DNA of 64,000 bases from Bacteroidota bacterium. GTDB lineage: Bacteria > Bacteroidota > Bacteroidia > Cytophagales > Cyclobacteriaceae. The notes under the pieces are model-generated. The model worked only from the letters and a program-made list of their open reading frames with translations, searched no databases and was not told where the DNA came from. The position numbers and the translations under genes are program-made. Below are positions 27,358 to 36,312 of the stretch, in pieces. Each line of letters starts with the position of its first letter. Within the stretch, counting starts at the first letter, position 1. The stretch is from the NCBI GenBank assembly GCA_018266055.1, contig JAFDYT010000006.1, forward strand, positions 1-64,000. Direction: 5' to 3'.

Positions 27358-29256
27358 TTATGCCGAAGTGGTTTCAGCCATTTCTCTTTCTTTGAGAATC
27401 TGCTCGTCGATCCATTCTTGTGCTTCATTCATAGATGAGAAAAATTGGATCCTGCCCTGGTAAAATTCTATCAATCGTTTTTTGTATTCAGCAAAATCTG
27501 GTGGTTCGTTTTCCTTGGCGATCACATACCCCATTCGTTTCAATGAGGTTCGCTTCATTTCATTGGCAAACTGCATACGCGCCCGCTCATACTCTTCGTC
27601 CTTCTCTTCAGCTTTGGTGCCTTGCTGTATTTCTACAATCCAGTTGGGGCAACGTTGCGTGTTGTTGAACTCTACACACCGACTAAAGAAATCCGAAAAC
27701 TCATCAACCCTCAAGGCCCGTTTCCAAATGACTACAGAAGTATTCCTCGGTGCGTCAAAATAAAGTTTCCCCCACTCTTTGTCCATTACTATCTGGTGGT
27801 CAGGAGCAGAGGCGTTGGCAATTGAAACGCGGAAAACAGACCCAAGCCCTTCGGTGCTTTCAATCTCTACCTTTCCACCCAGCGACTCGGCCTGTAGTTT
27901 TACGAGAAACAATCCTAAGCCCTTTCCATCCACATGCGTGTGAAATCGTTTGTAAAGACCAAACAATTTCTCTTTGTGTTTTTCAAGATTAAGACCAAGG
28001 CCATTATCTCGCACCTCAAGGATCACGAAGTCATCAACGGCTGTTGTGGCAATACTGACTAAAGGTCTTCGGTTGGCGGCTCTGTATTTTATGGAGTTAC
28101 TGATCAAGTTATACAGAATACTGCTGATCATCGGTTTCACTGAATATATTTCTCCAGCGCGATCAAGATTTACTATTACCTCTACATTGTGGTCAATGAT
28201 TTCCTTGCGCAGCAGGGTACACACCTGTTCCACCTCATCATTAAGGTTAATACGCTGTTTCATTTTTGTGATGGTGTTGCGCAAGTCGATGATGTGGCTT
28301 AAATCTCGAATTGTAATGTCCAAGGAGTTTACTGACTTGCGCACATGCTCAAACAAAATCCGGTTAGATTCTCCCAAAGCATTTTCGTCTACCAGACTTG
28401 CCAGGCCGATAAGGCTTGCTACCGGGCCTCGCAAATTATGCGACACGGAGTAAGAGAACTGCTGCAAGTCGTTGTTATGTTGAATCAGCTGTTCGTTGGT
28501 TTCCATCAACTGCTCGTTCTTCTCGATCAGCTCTTCATTAAGCGTGGCATTTTCTTCCGCGAGTGCGGCTCGCTGTGCTGAGATCACGGCATTGGCTTCG
28601 GTGATTTCATTTTTCTGCACCGACAGCTCGTCAATCAGCAATCGGTTTTCATTTTCATAGGTTTCAAAACTTGATTTCAAAAAATAGGTGCATCCCACTA
28701 AAATCGAAAAGCAGGCAAAGAACATAAAATTCAGAAAGGCATAGTTGGGCCCTTTCATTCCGAGTTGAAAATATCCCACATTAAATAATTCGTGAATCGG
28801 ATCATACAACATCAGGCAGAGGAAATTAAAAATAAGAGCGATCATCAGGTATTTTTTTTCTGCCAGCCTGAAAACGATGAACGGCACCAGGCTTGCACAC
28901 ATTAACATTAACCTGAACTCAAAGTATTGAAACTCTTCTAAAATTACCGTGTCAAATTTGTCAATCACTGAAATGAAAACAGATGCCGCACTGATGATTA
29001 CCGAAAGAAAAACACGACTGAGGTTGGTGAAGCCAAAGGTGTTGATCAACAATGGAAAGGAAAATATTATAGTAAAGATGATAGCAAGTTGTATCGAATA
29101 AATCATGCCAAAATAGGCGTAGCCCGCCGCCGCCACTACTGTGGTAAACCCAGAGATTAAAAGGCTGATGACGTTCGTGATGATGACGTACCTTTTCTGG
29201 TTATAGTCCATCGCTGGGGTTACACCTAAATTACGGATGGACTGCCAACTGATCAT
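27358..29256 (-). CDS. Membrane histidine kinase with extra C-terminal domain
   Basis: This 632-residue protein has about six N-terminal membrane helices (25-190), a long coiled coil (200-262, Glu/Asn/Gln-rich), and HisKA with H273 in YSVSHNLRGP. HATPase motifs follow: N box (ILYNLISNSIKYR), G1 (VRDNGLGL) and G2 (KGLGLFLV). An additional domain of about 130 residues comes after the ATPase (YFDAPRNTSVVIWKRAL onward); it resembles STAS/SpoIIAA-like single-domain proteins by its strand-helix pattern, though I cannot name it. The protein thus may combine kinase and docking functions. No response regulator gene is adjacent. Confidence 0.9.
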   Translation of the reverse strand: MISWQSIRNLGVTPAMDYNQKRYVIITNVISLLISGFTTVVAAAGYAYFGMIYSIQLAIIFTIIFSFPLLINTFGFTNLSRVFLSVIISAASVFISVIDKFDTVILEEFQYFEFRLMLMCASLVPFIVFRLAEKKYLMIALIFNFLCLMLYDPIHELFNVGYFQLGMKGPNYAFLNFMFFACFSILVGCTYFLKSSFETYENENRLLIDELSVQKNEITEANAVISAQRAALAEENATLNEELIEKNEQLMETNEQLIQHNNDLQQFSYSVSHNLRGPVASLIGLASLVDENALGESNRILFEHVRKSVNSLDITIRDLSHIIDLRNTITKMKQRINLNDEVEQVCTLLRKEIIDHNVEVIVNLDRAGEIYSVKPMISSILYNLISNSIKYRAANRRPLVSIATTAVDDFVILEVRDNGLGLNLEKHKEKLFGLYKRFHTHVDGKGLGLFLVKLQAESLGGKVEIESTEGLGSVFRVSIANASAPDHQIVMDKEWGKLYFDAPRNTSVVIWKRALRVDEFSDFFSRCVEFNNTQRCPNWIVEIQQGTKAEEKDEEYERARMQFANEMKRTSLKRMGYVIAKENEPPDFAEYKKRLIEFYQGRIQFFSSMNEAQEWIDEQILKEREMAETTSA

Positions 29257-29269
29257 TGCAAATGTTTAA

Positions 29270-29293
29270 CCCAAGATAATAAAGTTGGGTTTT
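29270..29293. other. Hairpin between pyrF and the kinase gene
   Basis: AACCCAA and TTGGGTT form an inverted repeat with a ten-base AT-rich loop. It lies downstream of pyrF and just upstream of the kinase start at 29256. There is no U-tract after it on the minus strand, so it is a weak terminator or a leader structure. Confidence 0.35.
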
Positions 29294-29351
29294 ATCCGAT
29301 AAAAAAATTTAAAAAAGAGCAGCTAAGGAAAGATCCGTTGAAAGAATGCGT

Positions 29352-30170
29352 TTAGCGGCAATATTCATTGAGCAGTTTCTTCATTTCTTGTTGTGTCTGT
29401 GCAGCGGCTTTCCGGGCCGCTTCAGCGAAGTCCTCCTTGCCTGACGCATAAATGATCGCCCGCGACGAATTGACAATCAACCCACACTGCGCCGTCATGC
29501 CGGCCTGCGACACGCCTTCAAGGTCGCCGCCTTGTGCGCCCACACCTGGAACAAGAAAAAAATGATCGGGCGCCAGCGTGCGGATAGACCCAACCTTGTC
29601 CGCGTGCGTGGCGCCTACCACGTACATCATGCGATCAGCTGAAGCCCAAAACTGAGAAGCCAGGATTACCTCCTCGTACAGAAATTTTCCCTCCCGTGTT
29701 TCCAGCAATTGAAAATCTCTACTGCCCGAGTTTGAGGTATGTACCAGCAAAATCACCCACTTCCCATCAAATTCCAGAAATGGTTTTACAGAATCCTCGC
29801 CCATGTACGGTGCGACAGTCACCGAATCAAAATTCATTTGCTTGAAAAAGGTGCGCGCATAAAGTGACGACGTATTGCCAATATCACCGCGCTTGGCGTC
29901 GGCAATTGAAAAGCAATCTTTCGGAATATAATCCAAAGTTTTTTCCAGGCTCCTCCACCCATCCGCGCCAAGTGATTCGTAGAAAGCAATGTTGGGTTTG
30001 TACGCCACCGCAAAATCTTTAGTAGCATCGATGATCTGCTTGTTGAATTCAAAGACAGGATCATCTGATTTTAATAAATGCTTCGGAATTTTTTCAAGGT
30101 CAGTATCTAGGCCTACGCACAAATACGACTGTTTCTTTTGGATCTGATCGAATAGTTCTTTTCGTGTCAT
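29352..30170 (-). CDS. pyrF: Orotidine 5'-phosphate decarboxylase (type 2)
   Basis: The 272-residue enzyme converts OMP to UMP, the last step of de novo pyrimidine synthesis. The active-site DxKxxD array is visible as DAKRGD (D91, K93, D96). Other family segments are [23 protein letters not shown], and the phosphate-binding end [10 protein letters not shown] with NSSRAI. The length and motif spacing match the type 2 (longer) PyrF subfamily. It lies 64 nt after lolA, from which it is separated by an intrinsic terminator, so it probably has its own promoter. Confidence 0.96.
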   Translation of the reverse strand: MTRKELFDQIQKKQSYLCVGLDTDLEKIPKHLLKSDDPVFEFNKQIIDATKDFAVAYKPNIAFYESLGADGWRSLEKTLDYIPKDCFSIADAKRGDIGNTSSLYARTFFKQMNFDSVTVAPYMGEDSVKPFLEFDGKWVILLVHTSNSGSRDFQLLETREGKFLYEEVILASQFWASADRMMYVVGATHADKVGSIRTLAPDHFFLVPGVGAQGGDLEGVSQAGMTAQCGLIVNSSRAIIYASGKEDFAEAARKAAAQTQQEMKKLLNEYCR

Positions 30171-30181
30171 ATATTAAAATC

Positions 30182-30209
30182 AAAAAAAGCCTTGTCAACG
30201 CAAGGCTTT
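30182..30209 (-). terminator. Intrinsic terminator after lolA
   Basis: On the minus strand, AAAGCCTTG, a six-nt loop and CAAGGCTTT form a perfect 9-bp stem followed by a run of Ts (plus-strand A run 30182-30188). This directly follows the lolA stop codon at 30235 and ends the ftsK-lolA transcript. Confidence 0.8.
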
Positions 30210-30234
30210 CACTTTCATTTTCATTCACCAGTTA

Positions 30235-30876
30235 TCATCGCAAATCATTTGGCGTTACGCCTGGAAATTTCTTAATGTCAAAGGTGAAGAACGCGTCTTC
30301 AACTTTAATATTAGGAGTGAACTTGGTGATCGTGTATTTGTAGCGGTTGCCTCCGCGGTCAAACATCGTCCAGCTCTGTACATTCTTGTCCTTCTTGGAA
30401 ATTAACATCTTAATCTTAAAATACTGAGCGTCCTTTTTTTCAGGCACCAGGTCGATTTCATCGCAAGCAACGCCGCCTTCAGTTTTGTCGCCGACAAGGA
30501 GATACTTGAATCCCTTCTTATACATTTCAAATATTTTGGTCGGGTTGAGATCCTCTGATTTAGGATCAAAGTTGTCGATGTTCACTTCCTTTTCGTTGGG
30601 CAAGTAAGTCCAGACTGTAGTGCCATTGTTATACACTTGCTGCTCGGCCAATTCAAGTCTGTATTTGTCGCCTTTTACGGTAATCCTGGGCTTGAATTCT
30701 TCTTTCACACCCGCCGATTCATTGATCAGCGATGAGGTAAGGTTCACTTCAAAAGAACTGTAGGTTTTGTATTTTTTGCTCATCGCTTCCAATATTTCCA
30801 ATGCCTTGGGATCGTATTGGGCGCACACCACGCCGGCCAGCATGATACCTACTATAACTAATACCGATTTCTTCAT
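30235..30876 (-). CDS. lolA: Outer-membrane lipoprotein carrier LolA-like protein
   Basis: The 213-residue protein has a signal peptide (MKKSVLVIVGIMLAGVVCAQ) and the LolA pattern: helix ALEILEAMSKKYKTYSSFEV, then beta strands NLTSSLINES and RITVKGDKYRLELAEQ, the W-x-Y strand TVWTYLPNEKEVNID, and a late YTITKFTPN strand. LolA takes lipoproteins released by LolCDE across the periplasm. It follows ftsK by 10 nt and is co-transcribed with it, an arrangement common in Bacteroidota. The terminator at 30182-30209 follows. Confidence 0.88.
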   Translation of the reverse strand: MKKSVLVIVGIMLAGVVCAQYDPKALEILEAMSKKYKTYSSFEVNLTSSLINESAGVKEEFKPRITVKGDKYRLELAEQQVYNNGTTVWTYLPNEKEVNIDNFDPKSEDLNPTKIFEMYKKGFKYLLVGDKTEGGVACDEIDLVPEKKDAQYFKIKMLISKKDKNVQSWTMFDRGGNRYKYTITKFTPNIKVEDAFFTFDIKKFPGVTPNDLR

Positions 30877-30886
30877 TACTTTATTT

Positions 30887-33319
30887 TTAAGATTGACTAT
30901 GTTTTTCTTTCAATGCATTCAATAATTGTTCCAAACTCATTTCGTCTTTGATCAGCACCTCACGGGCCTTACTTCCTTCAAAGGGGCCCACAATCCCAGC
31001 CGCTTCAAGCTGATCGATCAAACGGCCAGCGCGGTTATATCCTAATTTCAACTTCCGTTGAATCAATGAAGTACTCCCCTGCTGGTGGTGCACGATCAGG
31101 CGGGCAGCTTCTTCAAACATGGCGTCACGGTCAGACAAGTCAACTGCCGACGGGCCGCCTTCGTCTTCGCCCTCAAACTCAGGAAGCAAATACGCTGAAT
31201 CATAGCCGCGCTGCGAGCCAATAAAATCAACTATTTTATCCAACTCCGGCGTATCGACGAACGGGCTTTGCAAGCGAATAATTTCAGATCCTGCCGATAG
31301 AAGCATGTCGCCCTGACCAACAAGCTGATCGGCGCCGCCAGTGTCGAGAATGGTGCGTGAGTCGATTTTAGAAGTAACGCGGAACGACAAACGCGCCGGG
31401 AAGTTCGCTTTGATTACACCCGTGATCACGTTTACCGACGGACGTTGCGTAGCCACGACCAAGTGAATACCAATAGCGCGCGCCAGCTGCGCAAGGCGTG
31501 CGATCGGAGTCTCTACCTCTTTCCCTGCGGTCATCATCAAGTCGGCCAACTCATCTATCACCAAAATTATATACGGCAAAAAGCGATGACCTTCTTTCGG
31601 ATTGAGCTTGCGCGACACAAACTTCGCATTGTATTCTTTCAGGTTTTTAGCGCCTGCATCTTTCAGCATTTCGTAGCGGTTCTCCATCTCAATGCAAAGT
31701 GAGTTGAGTGTGTAAACCACTTTTTTGGTGTCGGTAATGATAGCCTCTTCGCTGTTGGGCAACTTCGCGAGATAGTGTCGTTCAATTTTGCTGAACAAAC
31801 TCATCTCCACTTTTTTCGGATCGACCAACACAAACTTGAGCTGGCTCGGATGTTTTTTATACAACAGCGAAGTGAGAATCACATTAAGCCCCACTGATTT
31901 TCCCTGACCCGTAGCTCCCGCTACCAGTAAGTGCGGCATCTTGGTCAGGTCGATTACAAACAGTTCGTTGGAAATCGTTTTGCCCAACGCCACCGGAAGC
32001 TCACGATCGGATTTGGAAAACGTAGGCGACGATAGCACTGAGCGGATGCTCACCATCTCGCGGTTTTTATTAGGCACTTCAATACCTATCGTTCCCTTGC
32101 CGGGAATTGGCGCAATGATACGAATGCCCAGCGCGGCGAGGTTCAGCGCGATGTCGTCTTCAAGGTTTTTGATTCGCGATATTTTAATGCCGGCCTCGGG
32201 TACAATTTCATAAAGAGTAACCGTCGGACCGATGGTCGCCTTGATGCTTGAAATGCCAATTTTAAAATTGGTAAGTGTCGCTACGATCTTGTCTTTGTTG
32301 GCATTGAGTTCTTCCTGTGTTACCTGGACTTTGCCCACCTCGTATTCGTTGAGCAGTTCAAGCGGTGGAAATTTATATCCACTCAGGTCGAGAGTAGGAT
32401 CGTACACGCCTTTTTCCTCTACCAGCTTTTCTGCAAGTACATCCGTATCGGTTGGCGGCTCTTCCACAAAAAGAGGCAAGTCGGGCTTCTCTTCTTTTTT
32501 TGGCTCAACCTCAAGCTTTAAATCAGTTTTTACAGGCGGCTTTGGATCATTGACCAACAGCACCGGTTCAGGAATCTCTTCTTCCTTTATGGCCGGCCAG
32601 TTGTCACGATCGTCAGTATAAGGAGATACCGGAGTTTCGTCGGGTACAATCGCATCATTGCCCATCGGCTTGGGGTCTTTGACTTGGAAGGCATTGATGG
32701 CGGTAACGTTGTAGAAATAAATAATGAAGATGAAGAGCGTGAGTACCAGAATCAAAAATGTGCCCCAGCCAAACAAGCCGGAAGAAATTTTAGCCAGCTC
32801 GTAACCCAACCCTCCGCTAAGAAAACCGATCTCCGTTACACCGGCCAAACTGTGGGTGATGTATCCCAACAAAAGGCTAAGCCACAATCCGGCGAAGACC
32901 GAAAAAATAAAGGCGGAGAAAAGCGGAATGAGATCGCGCTTGAAAACCATTTTGAATCCGAGGAAGAAAAATAGTGGCGGCATAAAAAACGCCGAGATGC
33001 CCAGCCACCGGAAAATCATGTAGTGTGCGGTGACGGCGCCGTAGAGGCCAAGCCAGTTTTCTGCTTCCTTACCTGACTCGAGCAAGTCTGTCTTCCAAAG
33101 CGCTTCCACCACACTCTGGTCGGCCTTGCCGGTGAAGAGGTAGGAGAGGAATGCCGTGAACAGATACAAGGCCACGATAATCAGAAAGAAGCCTGCCGCC
33201 AAAGGAAGACGTGGGTCTTTAAAAAACTCAAAATTGAACGAGGACTTCGATTTGGGTTTCGCTTTTTTTTCCTTTTCAGGTTTTTTGAATGAATTGCTTT
33301 TAAAGGTATTCTCCGCCAT
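30887..33319 (-). CDS. ftsK: DNA translocase FtsK/SpoIIIE
   Basis: The open frame reaches 33382, but the ATG at 33319 (MAENTFKSNSFKKPEKEKKA) gives a normal cytoplasmic Lys-rich start; the upstream residues read like leader. The product has about 810 residues: four N-terminal membrane helices with a Pro/Glu-rich linker, the FtsK motor with Walker A (GATGQGKSV, about residue 470), Walker B (IILVIDELADL), and the gamma domain (SLIQRKLKLGYNRAGRLID). FtsK pumps chromosomal DNA through the division septum and activates XerCD resolution at dif. The gamma domain would recognise KOPS. lolA follows 10 nt after the stop. Confidence 0.95.
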   Translation of the reverse strand: MAENTFKSNSFKKPEKEKKAKPKSKSSFNFEFFKDPRLPLAAGFFLIIVALYLFTAFLSYLFTGKADQSVVEALWKTDLLESGKEAENWLGLYGAVTAHYMIFRWLGISAFFMPPLFFFLGFKMVFKRDLIPLFSAFIFSVFAGLWLSLLLGYITHSLAGVTEIGFLSGGLGYELAKISSGLFGWGTFLILVLTLFIFIIYFYNVTAINAFQVKDPKPMGNDAIVPDETPVSPYTDDRDNWPAIKEEEIPEPVLLVNDPKPPVKTDLKLEVEPKKEEKPDLPLFVEEPPTDTDVLAEKLVEEKGVYDPTLDLSGYKFPPLELLNEYEVGKVQVTQEELNANKDKIVATLTNFKIGISSIKATIGPTVTLYEIVPEAGIKISRIKNLEDDIALNLAALGIRIIAPIPGKGTIGIEVPNKNREMVSIRSVLSSPTFSKSDRELPVALGKTISNELFVIDLTKMPHLLVAGATGQGKSVGLNVILTSLLYKKHPSQLKFVLVDPKKVEMSLFSKIERHYLAKLPNSEEAIITDTKKVVYTLNSLCIEMENRYEMLKDAGAKNLKEYNAKFVSRKLNPKEGHRFLPYIILVIDELADLMMTAGKEVETPIARLAQLARAIGIHLVVATQRPSVNVITGVIKANFPARLSFRVTSKIDSRTILDTGGADQLVGQGDMLLSAGSEIIRLQSPFVDTPELDKIVDFIGSQRGYDSAYLLPEFEGEDEGGPSAVDLSDRDAMFEEAARLIVHHQQGSTSLIQRKLKLGYNRAGRLIDQLEAAGIVGPFEGSKAREVLIKDEMSLEQLLNALKEKHSQS

Positions 33320-33407
33320 TGTGAATTTGGTGGTAAAAATAAACAATATATTCTTGGCGAAAGCGGTAATCACTTCAATCAATTCATATTTTTGAGGTGC
33401 AAAAGAA

Positions 33408-33439
33408 TTGGCGAGGGCTTTCCCGCCGGATTACTTTTT
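33408..33439 (+). promoter_or_regulatory. Promoter of TPR kinase gene, predicted leaderless
   Basis: TTG at 33408-33410 is followed after 21 nt by TACTTTTT (33432-33439), one mismatch from TAnnTTTG. Four nt then lead to the ATG at 33444. This argues that the in-frame TTG at 33408 is the -33 box and not the start codon. Confidence 0.45.
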
Positions 33440-33443
33440 TCTT

Positions 33444-35483
33444 ATGTTCCGATCTACTTTTTTCAAAGGACTTGCCGTTCTGATCTCCTGCTTTCTTATT
33501 CACACTCCACCCTCCGTTGCCCAGCAGCGCACAGAGGACAGCCTTCTTCAAATTGTCAATACTAAACCCAATGACAACTCCGCTTTCCGGGCATTAAAAG
33601 CCTTGGGCGAACTCAACAACAAAACCAATGCGCCGAAAGCCATTCGGTACCTGAAGCGAGCCATTGTGTTTCCCTTTCACATGGAGTACTCCAAAGAGTT
33701 TGTTGAAGTATATAACTCGCTGGGTGAGCTTTACCACATGCTGGGTCAATACGACTCGTCGATTGTGATGCACCGTCAAGCTATTGGCCTAGCTCAAAAA
33801 TTTAATTTTGAAAAGGAAATCGCCACGGCTTACCAGGGGATAGCCCTCACGCACATGCGCCAATCGGTTACTGACTCGGCGCGGTTATACTTACAGCAGG
33901 CGCTAATGATCTCAGTAAAACTCGGACTGCACTCGATGGAGGCCGGGATACATGTTAACCTAGGCAATGTTTTTTTGGAGGAAACCAAATATCCCGAAGC
34001 TGTCAATGAGTTTATCAATGCTTCGAAGATTTACGAAACGGTTGCCCACGATCCGGCCGGACTGGGCAAAGCATTGGTAAACATCGGGAACATCGAAACA
34101 ATTCTTGGTCATTACGATAAGGCCTTGGAATATACTGAACGCAGTATGCGCCTTTCGCGGGAGACGGGAAACGACATCAACGTCGCGTATTGCCATAGAC
34201 TGAAAGGTCGTATTTACAGGAAGCAAGTCAACCATGAAAAAGCACTGAGCGAATATCGCGAGGCCATTAAGATTTATAAACAACGAAGTGACTACCGCAA
34301 CGAAAGTGAGACCCTCCAAAATGTGGGTAACATCTATTATGATATGCACCGTTATGCCGAGGCGTTGAAGGAATACGACAAGTCGTTGCAAATTGCGCGG
34401 GCTATTTCCAACCCGGCGCTGATGGCCTACGGCTATTCTGGTATTGCGTTTACCTGGTACGAATTGAAAAAATATACTAAGGCTATCGCTTACTTTGATT
34501 CATCCAAGATTAAAGCCAGGGAAATAAAAAATCGTTATTTGGTAATGGATGCGTATGAAGTGATTAGCCACATCAACGAAGAACAGAAAAAATATAAAGA
34601 AGCACTCGCATTTCATCAGGCATTTTCATCACTGAAAGACAGCCTGACATCCGAAGAAAACAGAAAAGGAGCAGAGGAGATGGAGGCCAAATACCAAAAC
34701 GCGCAAAAACAAAGTCAGATTGAATTGCTGCAAAAAGACCAACAATTGAAAAACGTCTCGATTCAGCAAAATCGCATCATTCAACTGGCGATGATCACGG
34801 CATTCGGACTGTTGATTGTGATTGGTGCATTGGTTTTCAACCGGCATCGGCTTATTCACCAGGCCAAGCGCCAGATGGAAATTGAGAAAATGCGAAACGA
34901 AATTGCACGCGACCTGCACGACGACATTGGCTCAACGCTATCGAGCATAAATATTCTCAGTCAGCTGGCCATCAAAGAAAATCAAAATGCTTCTACGGCC
35001 ACTTACTTTCAGCGCATTGCTGATCAGTCCGCAAAAATGATGGAGAGTATGTCGGACATGGTGTGGTCGATCAACCCGGAGAACGATTCGCTGCAAAAAA
35101 TGCTTGCTCGCATGAAAGAGTTTGCCTCTGAAATTCTCGAACCTAAAAATATCAACTACCAATTCACAGGCGAAGATTCACTCAGCGGGATCTCACTGGA
35201 TGTAACGCAACGCAAAAATCTTTTTCTGATTTTCAAAGAAACTATCAATAACGCCGCCAAGTACAGCGAGTGCTCGTCTATTGCGATTTCGCTTGGGCAT
35301 GTTGGGGCAGCATTTCAACTGCTGATCCACGATGATGGCCGCGGTTTTGATCTTCAGAAAACCGAGCAAGGAAATGGGCTGAACAATATGCGTGAAAGAG
35401 CCGAGGAGATTCATGGCAAATGGAACCTTGAAACTTCACCCGGGAAAGGCACCACCATGACACTCACCATTCCAATCACATAA
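33444..35483 (+). CDS. TPR-domain sensor histidine kinase (LytS/NarX-like HisKA_3 type)
   Basis: From the ATG at 33444 the protein has about 679 residues: a signal-type hydrophobic start (MFRSTFFKGLAVLISCFLIH, cleavage near SVAQ), then TPR repeats over about residues 60-400 (for example YDSSIVMHRQAIGLAQ, YPEAVNEFINASKIYE, YDKALEYTERSMRLSR). A membrane helix (LAMITAFGLLIVIGALVF) and a HisKA_3-type dimer helix with the H-box ARDLHDDIGSTL (about residue 500) follow. The HATPase has N box (ETINNAAKYS), G1 (HDDGRGF) and GLNNM. The periplasmic TPR part is the sensor. It is followed at 49 nt by the LuxR-type response regulator, its probable cognate partner. Confidence 0.9.
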   Translation: MFRSTFFKGLAVLISCFLIHTPPSVAQQRTEDSLLQIVNTKPNDNSAFRALKALGELNNKTNAPKAIRYLKRAIVFPFHMEYSKEFVEVYNSLGELYHMLGQYDSSIVMHRQAIGLAQKFNFEKEIATAYQGIALTHMRQSVTDSARLYLQQALMISVKLGLHSMEAGIHVNLGNVFLEETKYPEAVNEFINASKIYETVAHDPAGLGKALVNIGNIETILGHYDKALEYTERSMRLSRETGNDINVAYCHRLKGRIYRKQVNHEKALSEYREAIKIYKQRSDYRNESETLQNVGNIYYDMHRYAEALKEYDKSLQIARAISNPALMAYGYSGIAFTWYELKKYTKAIAYFDSSKIKAREIKNRYLVMDAYEVISHINEEQKKYKEALAFHQAFSSLKDSLTSEENRKGAEEMEAKYQNAQKQSQIELLQKDQQLKNVSIQQNRIIQLAMITAFGLLIVIGALVFNRHRLIHQAKRQMEIEKMRNEIARDLHDDIGSTLSSINILSQLAIKENQNASTATYFQRIADQSAKMMESMSDMVWSINPENDSLQKMLARMKEFASEILEPKNINYQFTGEDSLSGISLDVTQRKNLFLIFKETINNAAKYSECSSIAISLGHVGAAFQLLIHDDGRGFDLQKTEQGNGLNNMRERAEEIHGKWNLETSPGKGTTMTLTIPIT

Positions 35484-35532
35484 TTATGGTATTTTTTAGG
35501 CATTCGATTTTAATTTTCTTTGCTTGAACCAA

Positions 35533-36177
35533 ATGGCAACTCCCGGCATCATTTCTGTCCTTGTCTACGAAGACAATGAACTGCTCCGTCAGAGTATTGA
35601 GAGTATGCTCAGTTTCAACACCAAGTTTAAACTGGTAGGATCATACAACAATGTAATGAAGGTAGAAGAACAGATGAAAGCCTTGCAACCTGACCTTCTT
35701 TTGATGGACATTGATATGCCCGGACGAAGTGGTATTGAGGCCGTGAACAAGATCAGGAGCGGAGGATCGAATGCGTTGATTTTAATGATCACTGTGTTTG
35801 ATGACAACGAGCATGTATTTGATGCGCTTTGCGCGGGAGCGTCGGGATATTTATTGAAAAAACACCTGGCCACGAAACTCTACGACGCCATTGATGAATT
35901 GCTAGCCGGCGGAGCACCGATGTCGCCAAGTATTGCTCGCATGGTGATTGCCTCCATGCACAAGAAAGCCGTGCAGCAAAATCCTTATGCGCTCACAGCG
36001 CGCGAAACCGATGTGTTGACTTCGCTTTCCAAAGGAAACAGCTATAAGCTAATTGCCAATGAATTTGGCATTAGCATTGATACCGTGCGTACTCACATTA
36101 AGAACGTGTATGAAAAATTGCACGTACACTCTCAGGCCGAAGCCGTGGCCAAAGCGATTAACGAAAAGTTAATTTAA
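35533..36177 (+). CDS. LuxR/NarL-type response regulator
   Basis: The product has about 214 residues: a receiver domain with the acidic pocket in VLVYEDNE, the phospho-acceptor Asp in LLLMDIDMPGRSG, the Thr switch in LMITVFDD, and Lys in YLLKKHL. A LuxR helix-turn-helix follows (LTARETDVLTSLSKGNS to TVRTHIKNVYEKLHV). The frame also opens with TTG at 35524, but the ATG at 35533 (MATPGIISV) fits better. It is predicted to be phosphorylated by the preceding TPR kinase. The large T9SS cargo gene starts 135 nt downstream and is a plausible target. Confidence 0.92.
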   Translation: MATPGIISVLVYEDNELLRQSIESMLSFNTKFKLVGSYNNVMKVEEQMKALQPDLLLMDIDMPGRSGIEAVNKIRSGGSNALILMITVFDDNEHVFDALCAGASGYLLKKHLATKLYDAIDELLAGGAPMSPSIARMVIASMHKKAVQQNPYALTARETDVLTSLSKGNSYKLIANEFGISIDTVRTHIKNVYEKLHVHSQAEAVAKAINEKLI

Positions 36178-36216
36178 ACTCCCGCTTTTCATCACCCATT
36201 CATGTGATAGCGACAG

Positions 36217-36230
36217 CCTCTATTTAGAGG
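36217..36230. repeat. Small inverted repeat CCTCT-ATTT-AGAGG
   Basis: CCTCTATTTAGAGG is a perfect 14-bp dyad between the response-regulator stop and the FG-GAP gene. It may be an operator or weak hairpin. AACTTTG, one base short of a -7 consensus, follows immediately, so a promoter for the cargo gene could be close. Confidence 0.3.
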
Positions 36231-36312
36231 AACTTTGTAGTTACATAACAGGATACGTAGTCCATTAAGATTTATCCACTCAGTAACTATTCATCACATT
36301 TTCAGGTAAAAT

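Noticed and set aside
27974-28453. 159-codon plus-strand frame in the histidine kinase gene
   Set aside because: It lies opposite the conserved kinase core, so it is only a complementary-strand shadow.
29270-29293. Hairpin as an intrinsic terminator of pyrF
   Set aside because: The stem has an AT-rich loop and no U-tract on the minus strand, so it is listed only as a hairpin of unknown role.
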